A stretch of 64,000 nucleotides of DNA from UBA11612 sp964475755 (GTDB taxonomy: Bacteria; Pseudomonadota; Alphaproteobacteria; Rhodospirillales; Rhodospirillaceae). The notes under the pieces are model-generated. The model worked only from the letters and a program-made list of their open reading frames with translations. It did no database searches and had not been told where the DNA came from. The stretch is taken from NCBI GenBank assembly GCA_964475755.1, contig CAYYXR010000006.1:21160-85159 (forward strand). Direction: 5' to 3'. Shown one piece after another: positions 16,179 to 25,354 of this stretch; the first letter of the stretch is position 1, and every line of letters starts with the position of its first letter. Both the position numbers and the translations under genes were made by a program.

Positions 16179-17111
16179 ATGTTGGAAGTCAATACAGTCG
16201 TTCGCTTCCATGATGCTCAGCGTATACCTGAACTTAAGCGCTGCTTGTTTTCTCTAGTTGGCCAAAGTTATCGTCCACTTCACATCATTTTAGCGCTTCA
16301 ACGATTCTCGAATAAAGAGATCGACGAGACACGCGCAGCGATTTCCTCAATCGTTAAGGAAGACGATTCACTGCGCTTAAGTATTGTGAATTATGAACTG
16401 TCCCAACCTGAGGATGCCCGCTCCGCCTTGCTAAATTTGGGCACCCTTACTGCAAGTAAAGAGTATCTCGCCTTTCTGGACTATGACGACGTTCTTTACC
16501 CAGAAGCGTACCAACTGCTTACGTCTCAAATCGCCCGCACCAAAGCGGCGATCGTGTTTTCCTCTGTCCGCGTCATGCGCCTCACCGTTTATGATCAGTA
16601 TTTTTACGCCGAAGGACGGGTTGGCGCTCCGTTTGGCGGTACCGATTTGGTGGATCTTTTTAAGGCTAATTTTTGTCCCCTGCACAGCTATATGCTGGAC
16701 CGCAGAATCGTGTCTGACTCGGAATTGAGGTTTAATACGTCGATGAAAATCGAGGAAGATTATGACATGCTTCTACGAGTCTGCGCCAAATACAGGTCTG
16801 ACTTTGGGTTAATTGAAAAATTCATTGGAGATTACTATTACAAAACCGACGGCAGTAACACTGTCGCTACAGATGGCGGATTGGCGGGAGAGTCTTTGGC
16901 GTATTATATGAACGTCAAATCGGCGATCGAAGATCGAAGAAAAAATACCGTTATTTCACCAACGGTGCAGCATATGCTCGGATTGCCTTTGACCGAAGAC
17001 GCCTTAACCATCCAAGATGTTGTAAATTATTTCTTTTCGGGATGGACGAGCGGATCGCGCAGCAAGCCCCCTATCGCCCCCGACCCTCTTTCATCCGCCG
17101 CGGCAGAATAA
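16179..17111 (+). CDS. Glycosyltransferase family 2
   Basis: A 310-residue GT-A fold enzyme. The N-terminus NTVVRFHDAQRIPELKRCL is a variant of the usual nucleotide-binding opening. FLDYDDVLYPEAYQLL carries the D-x-D metal site, and MKIEEDYDMLLRVC contains the acidic ED pair of the acceptor site. There is no membrane segment. It starts six bases after the stop of the large fusion gene and overlaps the next gene by one base (TAATG), so it is tightly packed in the export operon. The sugar it transfers is unknown. Confidence 0.82.
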   Translation: MLEVNTVVRFHDAQRIPELKRCLFSLVGQSYRPLHIILALQRFSNKEIDETRAAISSIVKEDDSLRLSIVNYELSQPEDARSALLNLGTLTASKEYLAFLDYDDVLYPEAYQLLTSQIARTKAAIVFSSVRVMRLTVYDQYFYAEGRVGAPFGGTDLVDLFKANFCPLHSYMLDRRIVSDSELRFNTSMKIEEDYDMLLRVCAKYRSDFGLIEKFIGDYYYKTDGSNTVATDGGLAGESLAYYMNVKSAIEDRRKNTVISPTVQHMLGLPLTEDALTIQDVVNYFFSGWTSGSRSKPPIAPDPLSSAAAE

Positions 17112-17956
17112 TGGCCCTCGATACGACATCGAAATCGGGATCCGGGCAATTGCTGTCCAGGCTGATACCGTTATCGTTCCTAACAACACATCGCGTCGCT
17201 TTCCGGCAATTCCTTGTGCGCGCCATTTCCCGTCGATACCGGCTCAGCGCTTTCGGCGCGCTGTGGATGATCGTTGTCCCATTGGTGACGCTCGGAATAT
17301 ATACGTTCGTGTTTGGCGTAGTGATGGAAAGCCGGTGGAACTCAGAACAATCCGGCACATCGGTATTCAGTATATACTTGTTCAGCGGTCTCATCGTTTT
17401 CTGGGTGATGGCGGAAGTGGTGGGTCAATCGCCGACGGCGATCGCCGAACACACAAACTTGGTAAAGCGCGCGGTATTCCCCCTCGAGATATTACCTGCC
17501 GTTGTCGTGGGCAGCGCCGTTTTCCATGCGTTGGTGAATGCGTTGGTTCTCATGGCGGCGCTGCTGGCATTACAGGGAACAATACCGCTGTCCGCGTTGT
17601 GGCTTCCCGTCGTATTGGCGCCATTTGTGTTAATGCTTCTCGGCTTCGCCTGGATTTTGGCGGCGATTGGCGTGTATTTCCGCGATATCGTTCACGTGGT
17701 CGGACTTTTTTTGACTGGTGCTCTTTTCATATCTCCTGTGTTTTACGACACAAGTCGGCTAAATCCGATTATTCAGTCCGTCATTATTTTAAATCCGATC
17801 ACCTTTATCGTGGTGCAAACGCGCAAAGTGATTCTTGAGGGGCAAGCGCCCGATTGGATTGGACTGGGACTGTATCTGTTGGTGGCCTGGGCAGTGGCTT
17901 CAATTGGCCTGGCATTCTTCCGGCGCGCACGGGCGAACTTCGCAGATGTCCTCTAA
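17111..17956 (+). CDS. wzm: ABC-2 type polysaccharide export permease
   Basis: A 281-residue membrane protein started at the ATG sharing a base with the previous stop; the longer frame from 17042 would overlap the glycosyltransferase. After a basic N-terminus (RAISRRYRLSAFGALWMIV, typical of ABC2 polysaccharide permeases) it has six hydrophobic segments. The tail resembles KpsM/Wzm/TagG proteins (LNPITFIVVQTRKVIL). With the adjacent ATPase it would flip a finished lipid-linked glycan across the inner membrane. The symbol is by family. The cargo is probably the O-antigen or capsule made by the surrounding genes. Confidence 0.88.
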   Translation: MALDTTSKSGSGQLLSRLIPLSFLTTHRVAFRQFLVRAISRRYRLSAFGALWMIVVPLVTLGIYTFVFGVVMESRWNSEQSGTSVFSIYLFSGLIVFWVMAEVVGQSPTAIAEHTNLVKRAVFPLEILPAVVVGSAVFHALVNALVLMAALLALQGTIPLSALWLPVVLAPFVLMLLGFAWILAAIGVYFRDIVHVVGLFLTGALFISPVFYDTSRLNPIIQSVIILNPITFIVVQTRKVILEGQAPDWIGLGLYLLVAWAVASIGLAFFRRARANFADVL

Positions 17957-19328
17957 GGCCGCAGACATGTCGGACGAAAACAATAATAGCGTCGTCTCGG
18001 CGAGAAATATTTCCAAGTCGTACACGCTATATACGCGCGCGTCGCAGCGCCTATTGCACATGATCCTCCCGAAACGGGAGTATCCAAAGTTTGAGGCTCT
18101 GAAAGACGTCACCTTTCAAGTTGATCGGGGCGAAACCGTTGGCATTATTGGGCAAAACGGCGCGGGAAAATCCACGCTGCTCCAAATCGTCACCGGCACA
18201 GTACCGCCAACGACAGGAACCATCTCCGTCAGCGGGCGCGCCGCTGCCCTGCTTGAATTGGGCGCGGGCTTCGAGCCGGATTTCACCGGACGTGAAAACA
18301 TACGTCTCAACGGCACCATTCTTGGCTTGAATGAGGCCCAGCTTGAAGAGCGCATGAACGATATTATCGCGTTTTCGGAACTATCTGAATTCGTTGACCG
18401 GCCCGTGCGCACATACTCAAGCGGCATGTTTATGCGACTTGCATTTTCAGTCGCGGCCCATGTGGACGCGGACCTTTTGATTATCGACGAAGCCCTGGCC
18501 GTCGGCGACGCGCGCTTCACCCAAAAGTGCATGCGCTTTCTGAAAGATTTCAAGCGGCGCGGATCGATCCTTTTCGTTAGCCACGATATGGGCGCCGTAA
18601 CGGGACTATGCGACCGGGTCCTTTGGCTCGACCACGGACGTATTCGCGCTGAAGGTGAGCCTGCGCGCGTATGTGAGCAGTATGTCGCCTCTCAGTTTGA
18701 CGGGCTAATTGCCCGGCCTTCCGAAAACGAAATTGCTCCGGCAAAGAACAAATCTAGGTCGAACGCTCAAGCCCCTGGGCAAGATGAAGTCGTGCTCTAT
18801 TTGCCGGATACCCCGCCCCGAGAGTCTGTGCTCGGCCTGACGAGTTGCTCACCTTTCAACCCGAATGCCAACGCGTTCGGCAGCGGCGGGGCGGCGATTG
18901 TCGATGCCGGAATATTTGACCGAAACACCGGCGAACGCCTTGCGCAAGTTCGCGAAGGGCAAACTGTAGATCTCAGAATTTCAATCGAGGCGGACGACGA
19001 GGTCGCGGCACCAATCATCGGATTTTACATCAAGGATCGGCTGGGCCAGCACCTACTGGGGGAAAATACATTCTGGGAGGACGTGCCTCAGCATTCCATT
19101 GCGGCGGGTCAAAGTATTTGCACTGTTTTCAGTTTTGATTGGCCCGCGATGAAAGCTGGCGCTTACGCGCTAACGATAGCAATCGCAGATGGCTCAATGG
19201 CCGATCATATCCAAAGGCATTGGATACACGACGCCATCATATTTGAAGTGCTGTCGAGTTCTTCCCGGCACGGCTTGGTGGGCTTGAACATGCATCGCGT
19301 TGCGATCGACTACGCGCCCGTCCAATAG
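17946..19328 (+). CDS. wzt: Polysaccharide ABC exporter ATPase with C-terminal glycan-binding domain
   Basis: 460 residues from the ATG at 17946, overlapping the permease gene by 11 bp (an ATG at 17967 is also possible). Walker A is GQNGAGKST at 69-77, the signature is TYSSGMFMRLAFS and Walker B is LLIIDEALAVGD. After the nucleotide-binding domain comes a linker and a beta-rich domain at about 300-460 (GAAIVDAGIFDRNTGE and AGAYALTIAIADG), as in Wzt proteins that read the chain terminus before export. That implies the exported polymer carries a terminal cap, and the methyltransferase domain of the upstream fusion protein could supply it. It ends three bases from the convergent GT2 gene. Confidence 0.9.
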   Translation: MSSKAADMSDENNNSVVSARNISKSYTLYTRASQRLLHMILPKREYPKFEALKDVTFQVDRGETVGIIGQNGAGKSTLLQIVTGTVPPTTGTISVSGRAAALLELGAGFEPDFTGRENIRLNGTILGLNEAQLEERMNDIIAFSELSEFVDRPVRTYSSGMFMRLAFSVAAHVDADLLIIDEALAVGDARFTQKCMRFLKDFKRRGSILFVSHDMGAVTGLCDRVLWLDHGRIRAEGEPARVCEQYVASQFDGLIARPSENEIAPAKNKSRSNAQAPGQDEVVLYLPDTPPRESVLGLTSCSPFNPNANAFGSGGAAIVDAGIFDRNTGERLAQVREGQTVDLRISIEADDEVAAPIIGFYIKDRLGQHLLGENTFWEDVPQHSIAAGQSICTVFSFDWPAMKAGAYALTIAIADGSMADHIQRHWIHDAIIFEVLSSSSRHGLVGLNMHRVAIDYAPVQ

Positions 19329-19331
19329 CCT

Positions 19332-20321
19332 TCAAAACGGTTCTGACTTAAGAACAACTGTTTTTCTGGCGAGAAAAGCTGGCGGCCAAAAACTGATGAT
19401 TCGCATAATCTCGGCCGTTGACGTTGTTTTTTGTCTCTGAATATCGCGCCGCGCTTTCAAAGCATCTCCCGTTGCTCTGATCCCATCCCACAATCCTTTC
19501 AGACGGCTTCGCCGAGGATTCACAAGGCTGGACAAGAGCCGGACGGCAACGAAACCCATGACGGAAATGGGAAGCAAGGCAATGGGCATGTCTTTGAGAA
19601 CGACCCACCACTGATTGCGGGAGATCAAATAATCGGAAAGTTCCGACTTTCCGGCAAAACTGGCGCCGCCAATGTGTTCAACAATCGCTGACGAGACGAC
19701 GGCGCACTCGTGTCCGATCAAGCGCAAACGGAACGATACGTCCACGTCCTCGTAAAAACAGAAAAAGCGTCGATCAAAACCGCCGATCCGTTTCAGTAGC
19801 TCGGTGCGATACAGCGCCGCGGCTGCACAAACGCCGAAACAATAATGAAGAGCCCGCGCGGATTCCTCCGGGATGGAAATTCCGCGCCAAGCCTGACCGG
19901 AAATCAGAAAGTGATCCCCATACCCGTCGATATCTCCTTGTGCTTCAGCTCTCAGCTGCACCGAGCCAAATGCCGCAACGTTCTTTGCTTTGTCGGCAGC
20001 TTCCACGAGCTCCGACAGCCAGTCCCGCTTCGGAAACGCGTCGGGATTGAGCGCGACAAATAGCGAGGCTGACGTGACCTGCAAGGCCTCGTTCATGGCC
20101 TGTGCAAACCCCAGGTTTTCTGCCATTTCTAGGTAGGTGTAGGGTCGGCCATAGGACTGCAGAAGGTCGCTAGGCCTTTGGTCCGACGCATTATCCACCA
20201 CGATCAGATTAAAGTCCGTAAACGATTGCGCTTCGAGAGCGCTTAGACACTTGGCAAGTGTTTTGCCGGAGTTGTAAGTGACAATGACAACGCAAACGCG
20301 TGGGCTGGCTGGTACGCTCAT
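19332..20321 (-). CDS. Glycosyltransferase family 2 (rhamnosyltransferase-like)
   Basis: 329 residues. VCVVIVTYNSGKTLAKCL opens the GT-A fold, with VVDNAS and ENLGFAQAMNEAL next. ALNPDAFP is the metal-binding region, and GGFDRRFFCFYEDVDVSFRL is the acceptor-side motif common to WbbL-type rhamnosyltransferases. The C-terminus has one hydrophobic stretch (ALLPISVMGFVAVRLLSSL) that may be a membrane anchor. It is read on the minus strand between two plus-strand runs. It is divergent from the next GT2 gene with only about 49 bp between the start codons. Confidence 0.85.
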   Translation of the reverse strand: MSVPASPRVCVVIVTYNSGKTLAKCLSALEAQSFTDFNLIVVDNASDQRPSDLLQSYGRPYTYLEMAENLGFAQAMNEALQVTSASLFVALNPDAFPKRDWLSELVEAADKAKNVAAFGSVQLRAEAQGDIDGYGDHFLISGQAWRGISIPEESARALHYCFGVCAAAALYRTELLKRIGGFDRRFFCFYEDVDVSFRLRLIGHECAVVSSAIVEHIGGASFAGKSELSDYLISRNQWWVVLKDMPIALLPISVMGFVAVRLLSSLVNPRRSRLKGLWDGIRATGDALKARRDIQRQKTTSTAEIMRIISFWPPAFLARKTVVLKSEPF

Positions 20322-20370
20322 GTGTGCTTACAATTGTCCTTCTCGAAAGCCAGCTGGATACTATCTTGGA

Positions 20371-21294
20371 ATGCCAGACGTTGACATCGTCATAGTGAAC
20401 TATATGTCGGGCGCGCACACAGTCAAATGCGTGCAAACGGTGCTTGATGTCGCCAAATCCGACGAAGTCGGCATCAGCGTAACTGTAATTGACAATGGCG
20501 ACAGCGATTCGGCTTCTCTGAACGCGCTACGGTCAATTAAAAGCATCCACTTTATACAGAACTCTACAAACCGGGGATTCGGCGCAGCCTGCAACCAAGG
20601 CGCTGCACATGGGTCGTCGGAATTAATTCTGTTCTTAAATCCGGACGCCACACCCCAAAGCGGCGCGCTGAGATCTGCTGTCAATTTTCTACGCGATCAT
20701 GAGGACTGCGCGATTGTCGGACCCGAAATTGCGGATGCCAGCGGTAAGGTTACGAATTCTTGCTCAAACCTCCCAAGCAAAGCTTCTCTCTTTTTGCGAA
20801 CCGTTGGTTTGCACAAATGGCTACCTGGTTCTAGCTATCCATATTTGCCGATAGATCGCCATGCCCAGAGTGGCGAAGTCGAACAAGTCATGGGCGCCGC
20901 GATGTTCATTCGCCGCGATGTATTTGAACGCCTTGAAGGATTCGATGAGCGCTTTTTTCTTTACTATGACGACGTTGATTTATGTGCCCGCGTCAAGAGT
21001 GCAGGTTACAAGATCTTCTATTTACAGTCTTCACGCGTCATGCACATTGGGCGCGTGTCCAGCACAGGAAACCCCAGCATGGCACTCGCCCTTCATATAA
21101 GGAGCCGCCTGACCTACGCGGGGATTTACTTCGGGCGCATCTATCAATTTGTTCTGGCCTTGGCTTGCGTATTTGTTGAATTGCCCATGCGAACCCTAAT
21201 GGGCCCTCTTAAAACGGACACTATTACCGGCTGGAGGGCGCTGCAGGCCTACCGGCATCTGTTATTTGGCGAGCCGCGGCGTGGGGCCAATTGA
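20371..21294 (+). CDS. Glycosyltransferase family 2 (rhamnosyltransferase-like)
   Basis: 307 residues from the ATG at 20371 (TTGGA just upstream). The longer frame from 20278 would run back over the start of the divergent GT2 gene. DVDIVIVNYMSGAHTVKC opens the fold, followed by NRGFGAACNQGA, FLNPDATPQSGAL and FDERFFLYYDDVDLCARV, so it is a close relative in plan to its divergent neighbour. A hydrophobic segment near the C-terminus (YQFVLALACVFVELPM) suggests membrane association. Given the adjacent rml genes, rhamnose transfer is likely but not proven. The stop overlaps the next start (TGATG). Confidence 0.85.
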   Translation: MPDVDIVIVNYMSGAHTVKCVQTVLDVAKSDEVGISVTVIDNGDSDSASLNALRSIKSIHFIQNSTNRGFGAACNQGAAHGSSELILFLNPDATPQSGALRSAVNFLRDHEDCAIVGPEIADASGKVTNSCSNLPSKASLFLRTVGLHKWLPGSSYPYLPIDRHAQSGEVEQVMGAAMFIRRDVFERLEGFDERFFLYYDDVDLCARVKSAGYKIFYLQSSRVMHIGRVSSTGNPSMALALHIRSRLTYAGIYFGRIYQFVLALACVFVELPMRTLMGPLKTDTITGWRALQAYRHLLFGEPRRGAN

Positions 21295-22361
21295 TGGCAC
21301 CGCGTATTATAGCTTTAACGCGGTATGACAGCATGGGAGCAAGCAGCCGCGTGCGGTTCTTGCAATACATTCCCGAACTGGAACGGCTTGGATTTAAGGT
21401 CGATACATTTCCTTTGTTGTCGTCCGATTACTTGAAACGATTTTATGCCGCCGGCAATCGCTCGCCTGTTTCAGTGGCAGCATCTGCGCTGAACCGAATT
21501 AAAGATGTGTTGACCAATCGTGACACCGCCATCGTTTGGCTGCAACGAGAGCTTCTTCCCTATATTCCTTTTGAAATTGAGAATTTGCTTCTCACAGGCA
21601 AAAAGTTGGTCGTCGATTTGGATGACGCACATCATCTTTACTACAAGTCAGCGGCATTCCCACTGAGTCTCTTTTTAAGCTCTAAAATAGAACGCATTGT
21701 CCGACGCGCCGATGCCGTCGTTGTAGGCAATGACAACCTCGCTGAAATGGCCCGCAAAAATGGCGCGGGGCGTGTCCACTTTGTGCCCAGTGCGGTGAAC
21801 ACCAATCGTATTCGCCCGATTCAAGAGCAGGACAGAAAGCCTTTTACCGTCGGATGGATTGGAACACCCGTTACTGCAAGGCAGTCTCTTCCGCTGATTC
21901 GCGAACCTCTAAAGCGGTTTTTGCAGGCGTTCGATGCCAAATGCACGCTGGTGGGTGTTGGCGACAGTGATTTTGCCGATATTCCAGCGACGCGCGTTCC
22001 TTGGAGCGAATCCGCCGAGGAACAGCATTTGCCGAGACTGACCGTGGGCCTCTGCCCCTTGGAGGACACGGATTGGAACCGCGGCAAGAGCGGATACAAG
22101 ATCATCCAATACATGGCGGCGGGCACGCCGACCCTGGCGTCGCCGGTCGGTTTCGCCGCGCAAATTGTGGAAAACGGAAAGACTGGGTTTCACTGCTCAG
22201 GCGCGGAGACCTGGCATTCGGGCATGGCCACTCTTTTCAATGACACAAAAACTTTGTCAGAGATGAGCCAACGGGCGCGTTCCGAAGCTGTAAGCAAATA
22301 CGACACAAAGGTCGCGGCAAGTTCTTTGTGTTCAGTATTTCAGGAATGTCTGAATGCATAG
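21294..22361 (+). CDS. Glycosyltransferase, GT4-like
   Basis: 355 residues from the ATG that overlaps the preceding stop. The GT-B plan is recognisable. The N-terminal half begins RIIALTRYDSMGASSRVRFL and includes LVVDLDDAHHLYY. The C-terminal half has FTVGWIGTPVTARQSLPL, the donor-site stretch SGYKIIQYMAAGTPTLASP and VENGKTGFHC. The E-x7-E element is degenerate here. This subgroup is common in polysaccharide loci, but I cannot name its sugar. Its last codons overlap the start of the O-antigen ligase-like gene by 8 bp. Confidence 0.8.
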   Translation: MAPRIIALTRYDSMGASSRVRFLQYIPELERLGFKVDTFPLLSSDYLKRFYAAGNRSPVSVAASALNRIKDVLTNRDTAIVWLQRELLPYIPFEIENLLLTGKKLVVDLDDAHHLYYKSAAFPLSLFLSSKIERIVRRADAVVVGNDNLAEMARKNGAGRVHFVPSAVNTNRIRPIQEQDRKPFTVGWIGTPVTARQSLPLIREPLKRFLQAFDAKCTLVGVGDSDFADIPATRVPWSESAEEQHLPRLTVGLCPLEDTDWNRGKSGYKIIQYMAAGTPTLASPVGFAAQIVENGKTGFHCSGAETWHSGMATLFNDTKTLSEMSQRARSEAVSKYDTKVAASSLCSVFQECLNA

Positions 22362-23544
22362 GAATTGGCTGGTCTGTATACCCTTTGTCTTTGTACCCGC
22401 GGTAGCGTGGGGTCGCGACGTCGCGGTCGTGGTCGCGGCAGCACTTATAATAACCATGATCGCAAGCCGGTCAGTTCCTTGGCGCGCAACTCTCTCCGCC
22501 GCCTCGAACGCACCATGGCTGTGGACAGCTGGAGCGTTCATGGTGTGGCTTACTGCGTCCATGACCTGGGCACCTTACGTGCCGATGGGCACATGGAGTA
22601 AGACGCTACTCGCGTTAATGATCGGTATGTTGTTGGTTGTGGGAGCGTCAAAAATTCCTAACAATCGCCTCAACGCAATAGAGCTTCCGATCATTATCTC
22701 TATTGTAGCCTTGCTTGCACTTCTCGCCTTTGAGCGCCTAACCGACGGCGCGCTTATCCGCATTGATCGCACCGAGGATACGAGCGTTCAGATTTTAAAT
22801 ACGCTGTCTGGCGGGCTGGTCTTTCTATCTTGCCTGAGCTTTCCCGTTGCCTGGATGATCTATAAAAGGTGGAAAACTTCGCTATGGCCACTTGTTTTCA
22901 TGGCAGCGGCCCTCGCACTAAGCTTCGTTTACCGCATGGACGCCGTGCCTGTCGGGCTATTCATTGCAATGCTATCGTCCATGGCGGTGCTTAGATTTGG
23001 CAAGTACGCATTTATCAGCGTTGTTACCGCGATGGGCTTGTTGACTTTAAGCTGGGCGCCGCTTTCCGTTCTGGCGTCCGACTTGGCTTTAGACACATGG
23101 CTTATCGATCACGTCGACCGTAATTGGGGTTTTAGGCTCATTATTTGGGCATACGTTGGCGATGCAATCACCCAGCATTGGTTTATCGGATACGGTTTCG
23201 ATTCGTCGCGGGTTTTGGGAGCGGCCGCGGACCTGCTCCCTGAGCGCTCAGGCACTTCAACCTTTCTGCATCCACACAACGGATTACTACAAATCTGGCT
23301 TGAGCTCGGGCTTGTCGGTGTAGCGTTGTTGGCCACAATGGTTGTCCTTTTGACACGCCGCATCTTGGCTGCAACGCCAAGCAATTCGGCACTTGCAGCC
23401 ACCACAGGCGCACTGATTTTTTATGTGGTTATTTGGTCGTTAAGCTACGGGGTATGGCAAGGCTGGTGGCTTGCGGTGTTAGGTCTAACCGGCGCTACAT
23501 GCGTTGCCGCGCTTCGGATAAACAGGGAAACTGCCAACACCTAA
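22354..23544 (+). CDS. O-antigen ligase / polymerase-like membrane protein
   Basis: A 396-residue polytopic membrane protein with about ten to twelve hydrophobic segments. Between the late helices lies STFLHPHNGLLQIWLELG, the H-x2-N-x3-Q/L...E-x-G signature of the Wzy_C/WaaL family (PF04932), preceded by a periplasmic loop with WGFRLIIW. It either ligates finished chains to lipid A-core or polymerises repeat units. In a locus with an ABC exporter the ligase role fits better, since ABC-dependent chains are polymerised in the cytoplasm. It overlaps the rmlA stop tail to tail by 4 bp. Confidence 0.82.
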   Translation: MHRNWLVCIPFVFVPAVAWGRDVAVVVAAALIITMIASRSVPWRATLSAASNAPWLWTAGAFMVWLTASMTWAPYVPMGTWSKTLLALMIGMLLVVGASKIPNNRLNAIELPIIISIVALLALLAFERLTDGALIRIDRTEDTSVQILNTLSGGLVFLSCLSFPVAWMIYKRWKTSLWPLVFMAAALALSFVYRMDAVPVGLFIAMLSSMAVLRFGKYAFISVVTAMGLLTLSWAPLSVLASDLALDTWLIDHVDRNWGFRLIIWAYVGDAITQHWFIGYGFDSSRVLGAAADLLPERSGTSTFLHPHNGLLQIWLELGLVGVALLATMVVLLTRRILAATPSNSALAATTGALIFYVVIWSLSYGVWQGWWLAVLGLTGATCVAALRINRETANT

Positions 23545-24413
23545 TTGGCTGCGCCCGCCAAACGTAGGAGATACGATCCGTAGGAACTTTTCCCGAGGAC
23601 TTGACCCAGCTCGGCAAGCTGAGCCTTACTGATCCAGCCGTTCAAGTAGGCTATTTCCTCAGGCACACTGATGCGCTGCCCCTGCCTCTTCTCAATGGTT
23701 TGCACAAACTGCGTGGCCTCGGCGAGACTGTCGTAAGTACCGGTATCGAACCAGGCATACCCACGCCCCAGCTTTTCCACATTCAGAGTGTTTTGTTTTA
23801 GATAGCGATCGTTGAGATCGGTAATTTCCAATTCGCCGCGTGCGCTCGGCTTGAGCGTTCCGGCGATTTCCACGACGCTGTTGTCGTAGAAGTAAAGGCC
23901 CGTCACGGCCCAATTTGACTTGGGTGATTTCGGCTTTTCTTCGATGGCTGTGGCGCGGCCATCGGAATCCAAATTTACAACACCGTACCGCTCCGGATCG
24001 CTGACCTGACAGGCAAAAACGGACGCGCCGTTTAGCCGGGCCGCCGCTGCTTTCAGTTTTTCGGTCAATCCGTGTCCATAAAAAATATTGTCTCCGAGCA
24101 CGAGCGCGCACGGGGACTCACCGATAAACTCCCGTCCGATAATGAATGCCTGCGCGAGCCCATCCGGGCTTGGCTGCACGGCATAACTCAAGTTCACGCC
24201 CCACTTCGACCCGTCCCCTAGAAGGTGCTGGAATGCAGAGGAATCATGGGGCGTACTGATGACAAGGATGTCGCGAATGCCCGCGAGCATGAGCGTGCCG
24301 AGCGGGTAATAAACCATCGGCTTATCGTATACGGGCAATAGCTGTTTGGAGACCGCGTAGGTGATCGGGTAGAGGCGTGTGCCGGACCCGCCAGCCAGAA
24401 TGATTCCCTTCAT
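23541..24413 (-). CDS. rmlA: Glucose-1-phosphate thymidylyltransferase
   Basis: Makes dTDP-glucose from glucose-1-phosphate and dTTP, the first step of dTDP-L-rhamnose synthesis. 290 residues with the N-terminal signature GIILAGGSGTRLYPIT, then SKQLLPVYDKPMVYYPL, LVLGDNIFYGHG and EKPKSPKSNWAVTGLYFYD, all typical of RmlA/RfbA. The ATG at 24413 is preferred over the GTG two codons upstream because GGGAGAG is spaced correctly only for the ATG. Last gene of the minus-strand unit rmlC-rmlB-rmlD-rmlA. Confidence 0.95.
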   Translation of the reverse strand: MKGIILAGGSGTRLYPITYAVSKQLLPVYDKPMVYYPLGTLMLAGIRDILVISTPHDSSAFQHLLGDGSKWGVNLSYAVQPSPDGLAQAFIIGREFIGESPCALVLGDNIFYGHGLTEKLKAAAARLNGASVFACQVSDPERYGVVNLDSDGRATAIEEKPKSPKSNWAVTGLYFYDNSVVEIAGTLKPSARGELEITDLNDRYLKQNTLNVEKLGRGYAWFDTGTYDSLAEATQFVQTIEKRQGQRISVPEEIAYLNGWISKAQLAELGQVLGKSSYGSYLLRLAGAAN

Positions 24414-24445
24414 CGCCACTCTCCCGTGCGCATTGAATCCTGTAC

Positions 24446-25354
24446 TTACGATACTTGCGCCCGGTTGTCAGTACTCAGCGTCTCCTGCAGCATCGCCGCC
24501 AACGCATCTTCCCACGGCCGAAGCGCTATCTCGTAAACCGTAGCAAGCTTTGCGCAATCAAGAACGGAATTCACGGGACGACGCGCCGCGGTGGGGTATT
24601 GGGCCGTGCTGATGGGTTTGATCTCCGGCGTTATCTGAGTCACTGGGGTAGAAATTTCGAAGATTTTCTGAGCGAAATCAAACCATGTTGTCGATCCGCG
24701 TCCGGCACAGTGAAACAGCCCAGCACCATCGGTCGGAACGTCACCGCTCAGAAATCTCCGAGCGATTTCGATAACGGCTTGCGCAATGTCACCCGCAAAC
24801 GTGGGGCAGCCAAACTGATCGTCAACAATGCTCAACTCGGGTCTTTCCCGGGATAAACGCAACATTGTTTTTACAAAATTCGCGCCGTGCACACCGTAAA
24901 CCCATGATGTTCGCAAAATGACGTGGCGGCAGCCGGACTCTATGACCGCCGTCTCTCCGGCCAACTTGCTGGCGCCGTAAACTCCGATCGGCGCGGCGGC
25001 ATCCTTTTCGATGTACGGCCCCTTCTTTGTTCCGTCGAAAACATAGTCCGTGGAAAGATGGATCAACGGAACATCGAGACCCCGGCAAGCGGCCGCTAAA
25101 TTAGCCGCGCCGTCACGATTGACCGAGAAGGCTTGTTCATGCTCATTCTCCGCTCGGTCCACAGCCGTATACGCCGCAGCATTGATGACCGCTCCAGGCG
25201 CAATCTCTTTGATATGTCTTTCAACGGACGACGCATCCGTAATATCCAAGTGACTTCGCGTAAGGGCATGAACAGACATCGGCTTGGAAGCGCGACGGGT
25301 AATTTCCCAGCCTACTTGGCCATTAGCGCCAATTACCAGAAGATCGGCGCTCAC
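24446..25354 (-). CDS. rmlD: dTDP-4-dehydrorhamnose reductase
   Basis: Reduces dTDP-6-deoxy-L-lyxo-4-hexulose to dTDP-L-rhamnose with NAD(P)H. 302 residues. LLVIGANGQVGWEI is the Rossmann loop, NAAAYTAVDRAENE is diagnostic of RmlD, LSTDYVFDGTKKGPYIE follows, and YGASKLAGE contains the YxxxK catalytic pair. The GTG start at 25354 overlaps the rmlB stop as GTGA, which fixes the start and couples the two genes. The longer open frame upstream is inside rmlB and shows no homology. Confidence 0.95.
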   Translation of the reverse strand: MSADLLVIGANGQVGWEITRRASKPMSVHALTRSHLDITDASSVERHIKEIAPGAVINAAAYTAVDRAENEHEQAFSVNRDGAANLAAACRGLDVPLIHLSTDYVFDGTKKGPYIEKDAAAPIGVYGASKLAGETAVIESGCRHVILRTSWVYGVHGANFVKTMLRLSRERPELSIVDDQFGCPTFAGDIAQAVIEIARRFLSGDVPTDGAGLFHCAGRGSTTWFDFAQKIFEISTPVTQITPEIKPISTAQYPTAARRPVNSVLDCAKLATVYEIALRPWEDALAAMLQETLSTDNRAQVS